This document shows positions 1 to 7,189 of a stretch of 8,671 nt of DNA, piece by piece (position 1 is the first letter of the stretch; every line of letters begins with the position of its first letter). The translations under genes were made by a program, and so were the position numbers. The notes beneath the pieces were generated by a model that did no database searches, was not told the DNA's origin, and saw nothing but the letters and a program-made list of their open reading frames with translations. Origin of the DNA: Planctomycetaceae bacterium (lineage in GTDB: Bacteria; Planctomycetota; Planctomycetia; Pirellulales; UBA1268); assembly GCA_018694455.1 (NCBI GenBank), contig JABHNP010000254.1, positions 1-8,671 of the forward strand, written 5' to 3'.

Positions 1-678
1 GTGCCCTGCGGAATCATGGATCAGTTTTCCAGTGTCTTTGGCATGCCGGGCGAGCTGATGTTACTGGATTGTATGAGTCAGGATATACAAACGGTTCCAT
101 TTCGTGAGGAGGATGTGTCGGTTCTGATCACGAACAGCAACATCAAGCATGAGTTGACTGGTGGCGAGTATGCGGAACGAAGACGTCAGTGTGAGTCAGC
201 ACTCAAGAAATTGGGTCTGCCGTCCTGGCGGGATGTCAGTTTAGTGGAACTCGTTTCAGCACGTGGTCGACTGACTGACGAGGAGTTTGCATGCGGACGC
301 CATGTCGTGACCGAAATTGCCAGGACTCTGGACGCAGCAGAGGCCTTTGCAAAGAGTCAGTGGGCATCCGTCGGTGAGCTGATGTATTCCAGCCACGAAT
401 CGTTGCAAAAAGATTTTCAAGTCAGCTGTGCTGAGCTCGATGCATTGGTTCGAATTAATCGTGAGATAGGTACCGAGGGTGGTGTCTATGGATCACGGAT
501 GACGGGCGGTGGTTTTGGTGGCTGTATCGTCACATTAGTTCATTCGGACTGTGCTAGCGAAGTACGTGAAAAGATTCTGACTCAGTATGAAAGCGAAATC
601 GGAGTCCAAGGGAGTTCTTTTGTCAGTCGCCCGGCACTCGGTGCGCACCTGATCAAAAGAAGCAGCAATGACAGCTGA
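1..678 (+). CDS. galK: Galactokinase, C-terminal part (5' end outside window)
   Basis: Phosphorylates alpha-D-galactose with ATP to galactose-1-phosphate, the first committed Leloir step, in the cytoplasm. The visible 225 residues start at the conserved CGIMDQF block, whose Asp (visible residue 7) is the catalytic base in GHMP-family galactokinases (Asp174 in E. coli GalK). The C-terminal glycine loop TGGGFGGC is at visible residues 168-175. The GTG at base 1 is not a credible start, because the CGIMDQF block sits in mid-protein in this family. About 165-170 residues, including the GEH sugar-binding signature and the ATP-binding GLSSSA-type motif, should lie upstream. That would give a total near 390 residues, normal for the family. 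The stop overlaps the galT start by 11 bp, indicating translational coupling. The assignment is firm; only the missing N-terminus is unseen. Confidence 0.96.
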   Translation: MPCGIMDQFSSVFGMPGELMLLDCMSQDIQTVPFREEDVSVLITNSNIKHELTGGEYAERRRQCESALKKLGLPSWRDVSLVELVSARGRLTDEEFACGRHVVTEIARTLDAAEAFAKSQWASVGELMYSSHESLQKDFQVSCAELDALVRINREIGTEGGVYGSRMTGGGFGGCIVTLVHSDCASEVREKILTQYESEIGVQGSSFVSRPALGAHLIKRSSNDS

Positions 679-1732
679 ACCTCCGCATCGGCGATTGAAC
701 TCACTCACCGGGAACTGGGTGTTGGTCTCTCCGCATCGCACTCAGCGGCCATGGCAGGGAAAGCAGGAGTTGACTGCTCCTCCGCGTCCACAGCACGATT
801 CTGATTGCTACCTTTGCCCAGGCAACACTCGAGCAGGCGGTCAGATAAATCCAGCCTATACAGACACATTCGTCTTTGATAACGACTATTCGGCGATCTT
901 AGAAGAGACCGACGGTCCATCAGATGCTGAAGCGAAATCGTCACCGGACGCGGGACTATCGAGTCTGTTTCGTAGAGAGCCAGTTCAAGGAACCTGTCGC
1001 GTTATTTGTTTTTCGCCACGCCACGATCTCACGTTGCCGCAGATGTCAACGAATGCAATTCGCTGCGTTATTGATCTTTGGGTTGAACAAACGGAACAAC
1101 TTGGTCAGAAATATAAGTGGGTCCAGATCTTTGAGAACAAGGGAGCGGTGATGGGTTGCTCGAACCCTCATCCACATGGGCAGATCTGGGCAAGCAATCA
1201 GATGCCCGACATACCCACTTCTGAAGACGAACAGCAGTTGGAATACATGCGAAACACAAACAACGTCATGTTGGTTGACTATATCAGCCAAGAAATTGGC
1301 TGCGAGGAACGAGTCGTGGTGGAATCTGAACATTGGGTTGTGGTTGTGCCGTACTGGGCGACGTGGCCATTTGAAACACTGCTTGTGCCGAGGCGGCATG
1401 TTCAGCGACTGCCTGACGTTACCGATGCAGAGCGAAATGACTTGGCGTCAATAGTGAAGCGTTTGCTAACTCGGTATGACAATTTGTTTGAGACATCGTT
1501 TCCGTATTCTATGGGATGGCACGGTGCTCCATTTGTTGATGGTGATACATCACATTGGCAGTTGCATGCTCACTTTTTTCCACCACTCCTACGGTCGGCG
1601 ACCATCAAGAAGTTTATGGTCGGCTACGAGATGCTGGGTGAGCCGCAGCGTGACCTGACTCCTGAGCAAGCTGCCCGCCGACTGCGAGACTTGTCAGATA
1701 TTCACTATCTTGAATTGGAGTGCAATCGATGA
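668..1732 (+). CDS. galT: Galactose-1-phosphate uridylyltransferase (class I)
   Basis: Exchanges galactose-1-phosphate with UDP-glucose to give UDP-galactose and glucose-1-phosphate, through a uridylylated histidine. The protein is 354 residues, close to E. coli GalT (348). The active-site block GCSNPHPHGQIW is at residues 163-174, with His170 as the expected nucleophile. Likely zinc ligands are Cys47 and Cys50 (CYLC), His119 (SPRHDLTLP) and His168. The second HIT-like domain carries HWQLHAHFFPPLLRSAT near residue 297 onward and KKFMVGYEML after it, almost as in E. coli. The N-terminus HRRLNSLTGNWVLVSPHR is also typical. The ATG at 668 lies inside the galK end (11-bp overlap) and has a purine-rich AAAAGAAG stretch just upstream. 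The stop overlaps the galE ATG by 4 bp. No key residue is missing. Confidence 0.97.
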   Translation: MTAEPPHRRLNSLTGNWVLVSPHRTQRPWQGKQELTAPPRPQHDSDCYLCPGNTRAGGQINPAYTDTFVFDNDYSAILEETDGPSDAEAKSSPDAGLSSLFRREPVQGTCRVICFSPRHDLTLPQMSTNAIRCVIDLWVEQTEQLGQKYKWVQIFENKGAVMGCSNPHPHGQIWASNQMPDIPTSEDEQQLEYMRNTNNVMLVDYISQEIGCEERVVVESEHWVVVVPYWATWPFETLLVPRRHVQRLPDVTDAERNDLASIVKRLLTRYDNLFETSFPYSMGWHGAPFVDGDTSHWQLHAHFFPPLLRSATIKKFMVGYEMLGEPQRDLTPEQAARRLRDLSDIHYLELECNR

Positions 1733-2706
1733 AAGTGCTGGTAACAGGTGGGGCGGGTTACATCGGAAGCGTAACCGTCGAACAGCTGGTCAAGGCTGGG
1801 CATGAGGTTGCCGTCTTTGACAATCTCTCGCAGGGTCATCGTGCGGCGATTCACGAGGACGCAGATTTTATTGTTGGCGATTTGGCGAGCCGTGATTGCA
1901 TTGACAACGCAATCACTGGATTTCGTCCTGATGCGGTGATGCACTTTGCAGCGAAGTCATTAGTAGGCGAGTCCATGCAGTCTCCATTTCTTTACTTGGG
2001 TGGCAATGTTCGCAATGGACTGAACTTACTTGAGAGTGTTGTGGAGTACGGCATTCAGAAATTCATCCTGTCGTCAACGGCTAATCTGTTTGACGACCCT
2101 CAGACAATTCCGATTGACGAAAATGAACGCATCATTCCAGGAAGTCCCTATGGCGAGTCCAAGTACATTCTCGAAAGGATGCTTCACTGGCTTGATCGTA
2201 CTGGCAAACTGCGCTTCGCTGCACTGCGATATTTTAATGCCGCGGGTGCAACGCAATCGCGAGGTGAAGACCACGACCCGGAAACGCATTTGATTCCACT
2301 GGTGCTGCAGGTCGCACTGGGACAGCGAAAGGATATCAAAGTCTTTGGTGACGACTACGAAACTCCCGATGGGACCTGTGTTCGCGACTACATTCACGTG
2401 GCGGACCTTGCTCAGGCACATAGGTTGGCCTTACACGCGATTGACCAACAGTCCCAAGTTTATAATCTTGGGAATGGTCTAGGTTTCAGCGTTCAGCAGG
2501 TGCTCAATACGGCGAGGGAAATTACGGGGCATTCTATTCCAAGTGACGTTGTCGGACGGCGGCCGGGAGATGTCGCGACGCTTGTCGCAGCGAGTGACAA
2601 AGTACGGGCTGATCTCGATTGGAAACCAGAATACCCAGAGATTTCACAAATTATTGAATCTGCATGGAGGTGGCACTCTGATCATCCCCGTGGTTATGAA
2701 AAATAG
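1729..2706 (+). CDS. galE: UDP-glucose 4-epimerase
   Basis: Interconverts UDP-galactose and UDP-glucose with bound NAD, regenerating the UDP-glucose that GalT uses. An extended short-chain dehydrogenase of 325 residues. The NAD-binding TGGAGYIGS is at residues 6-14, FDNLSQGH at 30-37, the catalytic Ser/Thr block SSTA at 115-118, and YGESK with Tyr141 and Lys145. YFNAAGA follows at 168-174. I chose the ATG at 1729 rather than the in-frame GTG at 1720. It overlaps the galT stop as ATGA, has GGAG at 1717-1720 as ribosome-binding site, and gives the standard MKVLVTGGAGYIG start. Two differences from E. coli stand out: the usual VYG after the SSxA block is LFD, and the position of substrate-gate Tyr299 appears to be Leu285. 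A broader UDP-hexose or UDP-HexNAc specificity is therefore possible, but the galKTE context favours GalE. Confidence 0.94.
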   Translation: MKVLVTGGAGYIGSVTVEQLVKAGHEVAVFDNLSQGHRAAIHEDADFIVGDLASRDCIDNAITGFRPDAVMHFAAKSLVGESMQSPFLYLGGNVRNGLNLLESVVEYGIQKFILSSTANLFDDPQTIPIDENERIIPGSPYGESKYILERMLHWLDRTGKLRFAALRYFNAAGATQSRGEDHDPETHLIPLVLQVALGQRKDIKVFGDDYETPDGTCVRDYIHVADLAQAHRLALHAIDQQSQVYNLGNGLGFSVQQVLNTAREITGHSIPSDVVGRRPGDVATLVAASDKVRADLDWKPEYPEISQIIESAWRWHSDHPRGYEK

Positions 2707-2718
2707 ACAGTGAGCCAA

Positions 2719-2738
2719 GACAAGACGTGTAGCTTGTC
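2719..2738. repeat. Hairpin in galE-transporter gap
   Basis: In the gap after galE, GACAAG (2719-2724) and CTTGTC (2733-2738) form a perfect 6-bp inverted repeat around an 8-nt loop. The right half contains TGTAGCTTG (2728-2736), the same nine bases found in the hairpin inside galM at 4573-4581. It may therefore be a diverged member of the same small repeat family. There is no T-run after it, so an intrinsic terminator is not supported. It could be an mRNA stability or processing stem within the operon. Kinship to the other copies is tentative. Confidence 0.35.
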
Positions 2739-2792
2739 AATCAGGTACATTCATTCTCCATCAACTCTGATACATCATTAAAGGTGGTTACC

Positions 2793-4445
2793 GTGTTCTT
2801 AACAATTGCTTCATTTGTGTGCTTCACATCGCTTGTCGCGTTCCTCACATGGCGGATCACTCGCAACAGCGATGTTGAAAGCGACGAAGGCTACTTCTTG
2901 GCAGGCCGCAGTTTGACGGGCGTGTTCATTGCTGGTTCGCTACTGCTAACGAATCTTTCTACAGAGCAGCTTGTGGGCTTGAATGGCGACTCGTTCAAAG
3001 ACGGGTTATCAGTCATGTGTTGGGAAGTCGTCGCAGGAATATCACTCGTTATCTTGGCGTTGGTGTTTCTGCCGCGTTATCTAAAGTCGGGTATCGCGAC
3101 GATTCCGCAATTTCTGGAAACCCGATACGGTCGTTCTGTTCGTTCAGTCACCGCCGCAATTTTTATTGTGGCTTACATGATGATATTGCTGCCGTTTGTA
3201 TTGTTTCTGGGAGCCAACGGACTTAACGGCATGTTGGGCCTGCATGTGAAGTTCGGTGTAAGCGAACTGACAATGATCTGGATGCTGTTGGTCTTCATCG
3301 CGACGCTTGGCGGTGCCTATGCAATTTTTGGAGGGCTGAAGGCGATTGCGGTCAGTGACACATTCAATGGTGCCGGGCTCCTAGTCGGTGGCCTGATGAT
3401 TACGTTCTTTTCGTTGCAGTTGATTGCTGGCAGTGAAGGTGGTTTCATGGGTGCGCTTGCGAAGATTGAAGCAGCTGATCCTGATGCGTTTCAGTCACTA
3501 GGAACGTCAGATGAGTCAACTCATTGGCCAACGCTGTTCACTGGCGTGCTGTTGCTGAACTTCTTCTACTGGACGACGAACCAGCAGATCATCCAGCGAA
3601 CGTTCGGTGCCAAGAATTTGGCTGAAGGTCAAAAAGGTGTGTTGCTAGCCGCGTTCTTTAAGATTCTTGCACCGCTGATTCTGGTGCTTCCTGGCATCGC
3701 GGCGGCTTATCTGGTCATCACCGTGGAAGACACTCAGATGATCGAATCGGTTGGGATGACCGAGGATGGGGCATGGAACACCAGTCGTGCCTACGGGGCG
3801 TTGGTCGCTCGAGTATTACCAAATTGGCTGCTTGGTTTTTTCGCCGCTGTGGTGACCGGTTCAATTCTTTCGACGTTCAACTCGGTTCTGAATTCGGCAG
3901 CAACCTTATTTTCATTGGACGTTTACAAGCAATATATCAATCCGTCAGCGACAGGTAGCCAGGTGCGGCGCTCGGGACAAATTTGCAGCTTTGTTGTTGC
4001 TGTGCTGGCTGTGATCGCTGCCCCGTTCGCATTCTATGGTCGCGATGGAGTATTCAGTTTTTTTCAGGGTTTGAACGGGGTCTATTTCATACCGCTGGCG
4101 GCTGTCATTCTCGTTGGCATGTTCAATCGCTGGGCGGACGGGCGTTCCGCATTGATGACGTTAATCGTTGGATTGTTTCTGATGATATTGGGCACGTTCT
4201 TTGCCGGTGGCGATGAGGGTTGGATGAACAGCACGTTTGGCAGTCCCTTTCATTACATGGGTGCTGTGTTCGTTCTGCTGCTTACGTTGCAACTGGTCTT
4301 GTCACAGCTTGGCTTTCGTCGTGAGACCGCTTACGAACAGATTGACGTCGAGGCCGTTGATTTGACTCCGTGGAGACCAGCGCCCATCGTAGGTGCGATG
4401 CTTTGTTTATGTGCCATTTCCATTTACGTCTACTTCGCGATGTAG
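2793..4445 (+). CDS. Sodium/sugar symporter, SSS family (vSGLT/YidK-like)
   Basis: Inner-membrane solute:sodium symporter, very likely importing galactose. About 550 residues with around 14 hydrophobic segments, and the family blocks GYFLAGRSL, NLSTEQLVG, IIQRTF and LNSAATLFSLDVY. Compared from memory with Vibrio vSGLT, the galactose-contact positions Gln69, Glu88, Asn260, Tyr263, Lys294 and Gln428 correspond here to Gln59, Glu78, Asn256, Tyr259, Lys290 and Gln425, all conserved; Ser91 corresponds to Ala81. The sodium-site serines 364/365 correspond to Ser360 and Thr361. Two GTG starts are possible. I prefer 2793 because AAAGGTGG (2780-2787) sits 5 nt upstream; starting at 2784 would add three residues and lacks such a site. 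It follows galE by 86 bp and precedes galM, fitting uptake of galactose for the Leloir enzymes. Substrate is inferred, not proven. Confidence 0.92.
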   Translation: MFLTIASFVCFTSLVAFLTWRITRNSDVESDEGYFLAGRSLTGVFIAGSLLLTNLSTEQLVGLNGDSFKDGLSVMCWEVVAGISLVILALVFLPRYLKSGIATIPQFLETRYGRSVRSVTAAIFIVAYMMILLPFVLFLGANGLNGMLGLHVKFGVSELTMIWMLLVFIATLGGAYAIFGGLKAIAVSDTFNGAGLLVGGLMITFFSLQLIAGSEGGFMGALAKIEAADPDAFQSLGTSDESTHWPTLFTGVLLLNFFYWTTNQQIIQRTFGAKNLAEGQKGVLLAAFFKILAPLILVLPGIAAAYLVITVEDTQMIESVGMTEDGAWNTSRAYGALVARVLPNWLLGFFAAVVTGSILSTFNSVLNSAATLFSLDVYKQYINPSATGSQVRRSGQICSFVVAVLAVIAAPFAFYGRDGVFSFFQGLNGVYFIPLAAVILVGMFNRWADGRSALMTLIVGLFLMILGTFFAGGDEGWMNSTFGSPFHYMGAVFVLLLTLQLVLSQLGFRRETAYEQIDVEAVDLTPWRPAPIVGAMLCLCAISIYVYFAM

Positions 4446-4446
4446 T

Positions 4447-4463
4447 GCAGGCTGCCAGCCTGC
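4447..4463. repeat. Perfect hairpin repeat after the transporter stop
   Basis: GCAGGCT (4447-4453), loop GCC, AGCCTGC (4457-4463): a perfect 7-bp stem with a 3-nt loop, starting 2 nt after the symporter TAG. Bases GTA (4442-4444) and TAC (4468-4470) could pair further out across a small internal loop. No T-run follows, so it is better read as a REP-like or RNA-processing stem than as an intrinsic terminator. A near copy lies 119 bp downstream inside galM (4566-4582). Confidence 0.55.
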
Positions 4464-4522
4464 GATGTACCTTTCACGATCAATACCTAAAAATACCTAC
4501 CTATTCCAAAGGAAGCAGTGAG

Positions 4523-5650
4523 ATGCAATCCATTCGTCGTACCAGAAGTTTATTTACTCTTTGCTGCAGGCTTGTAGCTTGCATTACACTTTTCGCCTCA
4601 ACTGCGTTAGCTCAGGTAAAGGATTTTGACTCGATCAAACTCTACACCCTGAAAAATGATTCTGGCATGACGGTTCGCGTCACTAACTACGGCGCGATCA
4701 TTACATCGATCATTGTTCCAGATCGCAATGGAAAACAAGCTGACATTGCACTTGGCTACGACCAAGTTGAAGACTACATGAACGCGGTTGATAAACCGTA
4801 CTTTGGAGCTGTCGTTGGACGCTATGGAAACCGCATTGCGAAGGGTGAATTTACGTTGGGCGGCGAAACCTACTCGCTGCTTCAGAACAATGGTGATAAT
4901 CATCTCCATGGAGGAGCCATCGGGTTCGACAAGGTGGTCTGGACCGTCGATGGTTATGACGAGGGCAAATCACTCATCCTCTCGTATCTCGCCAAGGACA
5001 AGGAAGAAGGCTATCCCGGCAACCTGCAATTGAAGGTTGCCTACACGCTGACTGACGATAACTCGCTTGTCGTTGACTATCACGCCACCACGGACAAGGC
5101 GACGCCGGTGAACGTGACTCAACACACGTACTTCAACCTCAAGGGCGAAGGGCAAGGCACAATTCTCGATCACGAATTGATGCTGAACGCAAAGAAGTAC
5201 ACGCCAGTTGATGAAGGCTTGATCCCAACTGGTGAAATGCCGGCAGTTGCTGGAACACCATTTGATTTCACGACCGCGAAATCGATCAGCCGTGATATTG
5301 GAAAGGAAAGCGAGCAACTCACATTCGGGCTCGGCTACGACCATAACTGGGCCTTGGACAAAAGCGGCAAGGATGGCGAACTTACGCTTGCCGCGCGAGT
5401 TTATGAACCATCATCTGGTCGCGTGATGGAGATCCATACGACCGAACCCGGTATTCAGTTTTACTGCGGCAACTTTCTCGACGGCCGACTGAAGGGTAAG
5501 TCTGGCAAGCCGTATGTACATCGTGGTGGATTCTGTCTCGAGACGCAGCATTTTCCAGACAGCCCAAATCAAACCAACTTTCCATCAACAATTCTGAAGC
5601 CGGGTGAAACGTATGAGTCGAAGACCGTATTCAAGTTTTCATCGAAGTAA
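4523..5650 (+). CDS. galM: Secreted aldose 1-epimerase (galactose mutarotase)
   Basis: Interconverts alpha and beta anomers of aldoses, here probably galactose, so that substrate reaches GalK as the alpha form. Mature-domain hallmarks are all present: GRYGNRIAKG (99-108), NHLHGG with catalytic-type His129, NVTQHTYFNL with general-acid His201, GYDHNW with Asp273, and FCLETQHFPDSPNQ with general-base Glu340. The reading frame stays open upstream into the transporter gene, but ATG 4523 is the sensible start. AAAGGAAG lies about 8 nt upstream, and the first 30 residues then form a signal peptide: basic MQSIRRTR, a hydrophobic stretch, and an ALA-Q cleavage site near residue 30. E. coli GalM is cytoplasmic, so this enzyme is expected in the periplasm or outside. 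It is 375 residues before cleavage. Codons 15-20 of the signal peptide are made of a hairpin repeat. Confidence 0.94.
   Translation: MQSIRRTRSLFTLCCRLVACITLFASTALAQVKDFDSIKLYTLKNDSGMTVRVTNYGAIITSIIVPDRNGKQADIALGYDQVEDYMNAVDKPYFGAVVGRYGNRIAKGEFTLGGETYSLLQNNGDNHLHGGAIGFDKVVWTVDGYDEGKSLILSYLAKDKEEGYPGNLQLKVAYTLTDDNSLVVDYHATTDKATPVNVTQHTYFNLKGEGQGTILDHELMLNAKKYTPVDEGLIPTGEMPAVAGTPFDFTTAKSISRDIGKESEQLTFGLGYDHNWALDKSGKDGELTLAARVYEPSSGRVMEIHTTEPGIQFYCGNFLDGRLKGKSGKPYVHRGGFCLETQHFPDSPNQTNFPSTILKPGETYESKTVFKFSSK
4566..4582. repeat. Imperfect hairpin repeat inside galM signal-peptide codons
   Basis: GCAGGCT (4566-4572), loop TGT, AGCTTGC (4576-4582). The arms pair over 7 bp with one G-T wobble, and flanking T (4565) and A (4583) extend the stem by one pair. 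The left arm is identical to that of the intergenic hairpin at 4447-4463; the right arm differs by one base. It encodes residues 15-20 of the galM signal peptide (CRLVAC), putting an arginine within the hydrophobic stretch. Confidence 0.5.
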
Positions 5651-7070
5651 CCATCATCAAAATGAAGTTATAAAAACAGTTCATACGCAATCATTGCGGT
5701 TTTGCCTTGCATCAGCTGTATTTGTCTCAATCCTGTTACCGGATTGCAGTTTTGTTGTGGATGCGGACGGCACCACTACGTTGTTGGCCACGTGTGCCTA
5801 CGCACAAGGCACTGACGTCGAAGGTGAAGTCCACAGCGTGATGCCGTCTGACCGTAAGGCGATAAAGAGTCCTACGAAGAAACGAGCCGAATTACACAAG
5901 GTGCTGTTGGCTCATGCACCGCAGCAAGAGGTCAGAGCCGATCAATCAAAGAAAAACGTTCTCACTGAAGTTTTCACAAATCGAAACCCTGCCCCAGTGA
6001 TGGAGGCTGAAACGATCCGCGCAGGGCTCAAATCACACGACAAGGCTCTGTACATCAAATCGGGCTGGATTCGTGATCCGTATATCTCGGTTGGTCCCGA
6101 AAAAAAGTATTACTACCTGACGGGGACGCAGCCACGTGAAGGTGACCCTCGGGAAGTAAAAAATCCATACAACATTGGACTTGGCGACAAGAGCATCGTT
6201 GGCCATCAAGTTCGATTATGGCGTAGCAGTGATTTAATTCAGTGGGAATCATTGGGCCCGATCTTTTCAGTCGATGATACGATGAAGGCGAAGAGCGGTA
6301 AAAAAATTGCGAAGCGTCTGATCTGGGCGCCGGAAGTTCATTGGCTGGCAGACAAAGGCTGCTGGGCGATGGTGCATTGTCCCAAGAGGCACTCCAGTCT
6401 GGCACTGACCACCGGTGCCGAGTTGCGAGGCCCTTGGACGCATCCGATGGCTGGCAACATGGGACAACGGCACGACCCTTCGATTTTCACGGATGATGAT
6501 GGCAAACGATACCTGCTGTGGGACAACACGTTCATTGCTCCACTCAACGATAGCCTTACCAGCTATACCGCCGAGCCGGTGCGAATTGATCCGGCTGGTT
6601 CTCGTCCGGGGCCAGACGGCAAACCCATCAGTCATATTGGTCACGAAGGAGCGACCATGATCAAGGTCGGTGGCAAGTACGTTCACTTGGGCACCGCATG
6701 GTCAACTGATCAAGGGCGAAAGGGATCTTACAACCTTTATTACTGTGTCGCCGACACGATCACTGGCCCCTATGGACCTCGCAAATTTGCTGGTCGCTTT
6801 CTTGGTCACGGGACACCGTTTATAGACATGAACGGAGAGTGGTGGTGCACCGCCTTCTTCAACGGCAACGTGCCACCTGAATCACGTGACGGTATCGTGT
6901 CACGCAATATCGGTGACAACGCCAGGACAATTAACGAACAAGGCGTGACCATCGTGCCGCTCGATGTTCGGGTGCTCGACGATGGGGAGGTTTATATCCG
7001 TGCAAAGGATCCCGCGTATGCCAACCCTGGGCCGGATGAAGTCCAGCAGTTTGGGCAGAAGAAAAGATAA
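5613..7070 (+). CDS. Secreted GH43-like glycoside hydrolase
   Basis: Predicted exported glycosidase with a five-bladed beta-propeller of the GH43 type (clan GH-F) or a close relative. The three expected acidic residues are visible: Asp155 in WIRDPYI (base), Asp288 in RHDPSIFTDDDGKRYLLWD (pKa-tuning Asp), and Glu345 in HEGATMIKVGGKYVHLG (acid). IWAPEVHW (237-244) and GHGTPF with His399 are also typical. ATG 5613 overlaps the galM end by 38 bp and has GGGTGA just upstream; a GTG at 5604 would add three residues. The N-terminus is odd: about 28 polar residues precede a hydrophobic stretch (30-43), with a possible AYA-Q cleavage site near 64. A roughly 85-residue charged linker without a recognised domain then leads to the propeller. 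The family includes arabinosidases, xylosidases and galactanases; the galactose operon favours a galactoside substrate. A GH117-like enzyme is an alternative. Subfamily is undetermined. Confidence 0.8.
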   Translation: MSRRPYSSFHRSNHHQNEVIKTVHTQSLRFCLASAVFVSILLPDCSFVVDADGTTTLLATCAYAQGTDVEGEVHSVMPSDRKAIKSPTKKRAELHKVLLAHAPQQEVRADQSKKNVLTEVFTNRNPAPVMEAETIRAGLKSHDKALYIKSGWIRDPYISVGPEKKYYYLTGTQPREGDPREVKNPYNIGLGDKSIVGHQVRLWRSSDLIQWESLGPIFSVDDTMKAKSGKKIAKRLIWAPEVHWLADKGCWAMVHCPKRHSSLALTTGAELRGPWTHPMAGNMGQRHDPSIFTDDDGKRYLLWDNTFIAPLNDSLTSYTAEPVRIDPAGSRPGPDGKPISHIGHEGATMIKVGGKYVHLGTAWSTDQGRKGSYNLYYCVADTITGPYGPRKFAGRFLGHGTPFIDMNGEWWCTAFFNGNVPPESRDGIVSRNIGDNARTINEQGVTIVPLDVRVLDDGEVYIRAKDPAYANPGPDEVQQFGQKKR

Positions 7071-7183
7071 CGCCGTCAAAAGCAGCGAAAAGTAATCTCT
7101 TACCACGAGAGGCTGTGACCTCCCTAGCTGAAGCTGCTGGCCAGAGTGAAGCCTGGTCGTGTTCATCCGTGATGTGTCGCTCA
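7071..7183. other. Convergent intergenic spacer
   Basis: These 113 bp separate the ends of the GH43-like gene (+) and the sulfatase gene (-). I see no credible small gene, tRNA or T-run terminator here. The only clear structure is the inverted repeat at its right edge (7167-7189). Confidence 0.6.
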
Positions 7184-7189
7184 TCACGG
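7167..7189. terminator. Inverted repeat over the sulfatase stop codon, possible terminator stem
   Basis: CCGTGATG (7167-7174) and CATCACGG (7182-7189) form a perfect 8-bp stem with a 7-nt loop. The right arm contains the sulfatase stop codon (TCA on + at 7184-7186, i.e. TGA on -). Placed between two convergent genes it could stop or protect transcripts from either side. Neither strand shows a run of T after the stem, so a classical intrinsic terminator is not shown. The stem is visible; the role is inferred. Confidence 0.4.

Noticed and set aside
1..3. GTG at the first base as galK start
   Set aside because: The next residues are the mid-protein CGIMDQF active-site block, so the gene must begin upstream of the window.
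1046..1399. 117-codon open frame on the - strand within galT
   Set aside because: Antisense to the GalT active-site region; no independent support.
2734..2776. Possible promoter before the transporter (TTGTCA at 2734-2739)
   Set aside because: No good -10 box at a 16-18 bp spacing; an AT-rich TGATACAT further down is too distant. Not supportable by eye.
4370..4522. Upstream in-frame extension of galM inside the transporter gene
   Set aside because: It would put about 50 unrelated residues ahead of a clear signal peptide; ATG 4523 has a suitable ribosome-binding site.
4571..4582. Lipobox-like LVAC at residues 17-20 of GalM
   Set aside because: Arg16 breaks the hydrophobic core before the Cys, and a clear ALA-Q type I cleavage site follows, so a lipoprotein is less likely.
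4970..5344. 124-codon open frame on the - strand within galM
   Set aside because: Antisense to the catalytic core of galM and without family features.
6267..6686. 139-codon open frame on the - strand within the GH43-like gene
   Set aside because: No recognisable motif, and it lies wholly antisense to a well-supported coding region; a shadow frame.
7071..7166. Short pairings such as CCAG/CTGG in the convergent spacer
   Set aside because: Only 4-5 bp arms, expected by chance, with no T-run.
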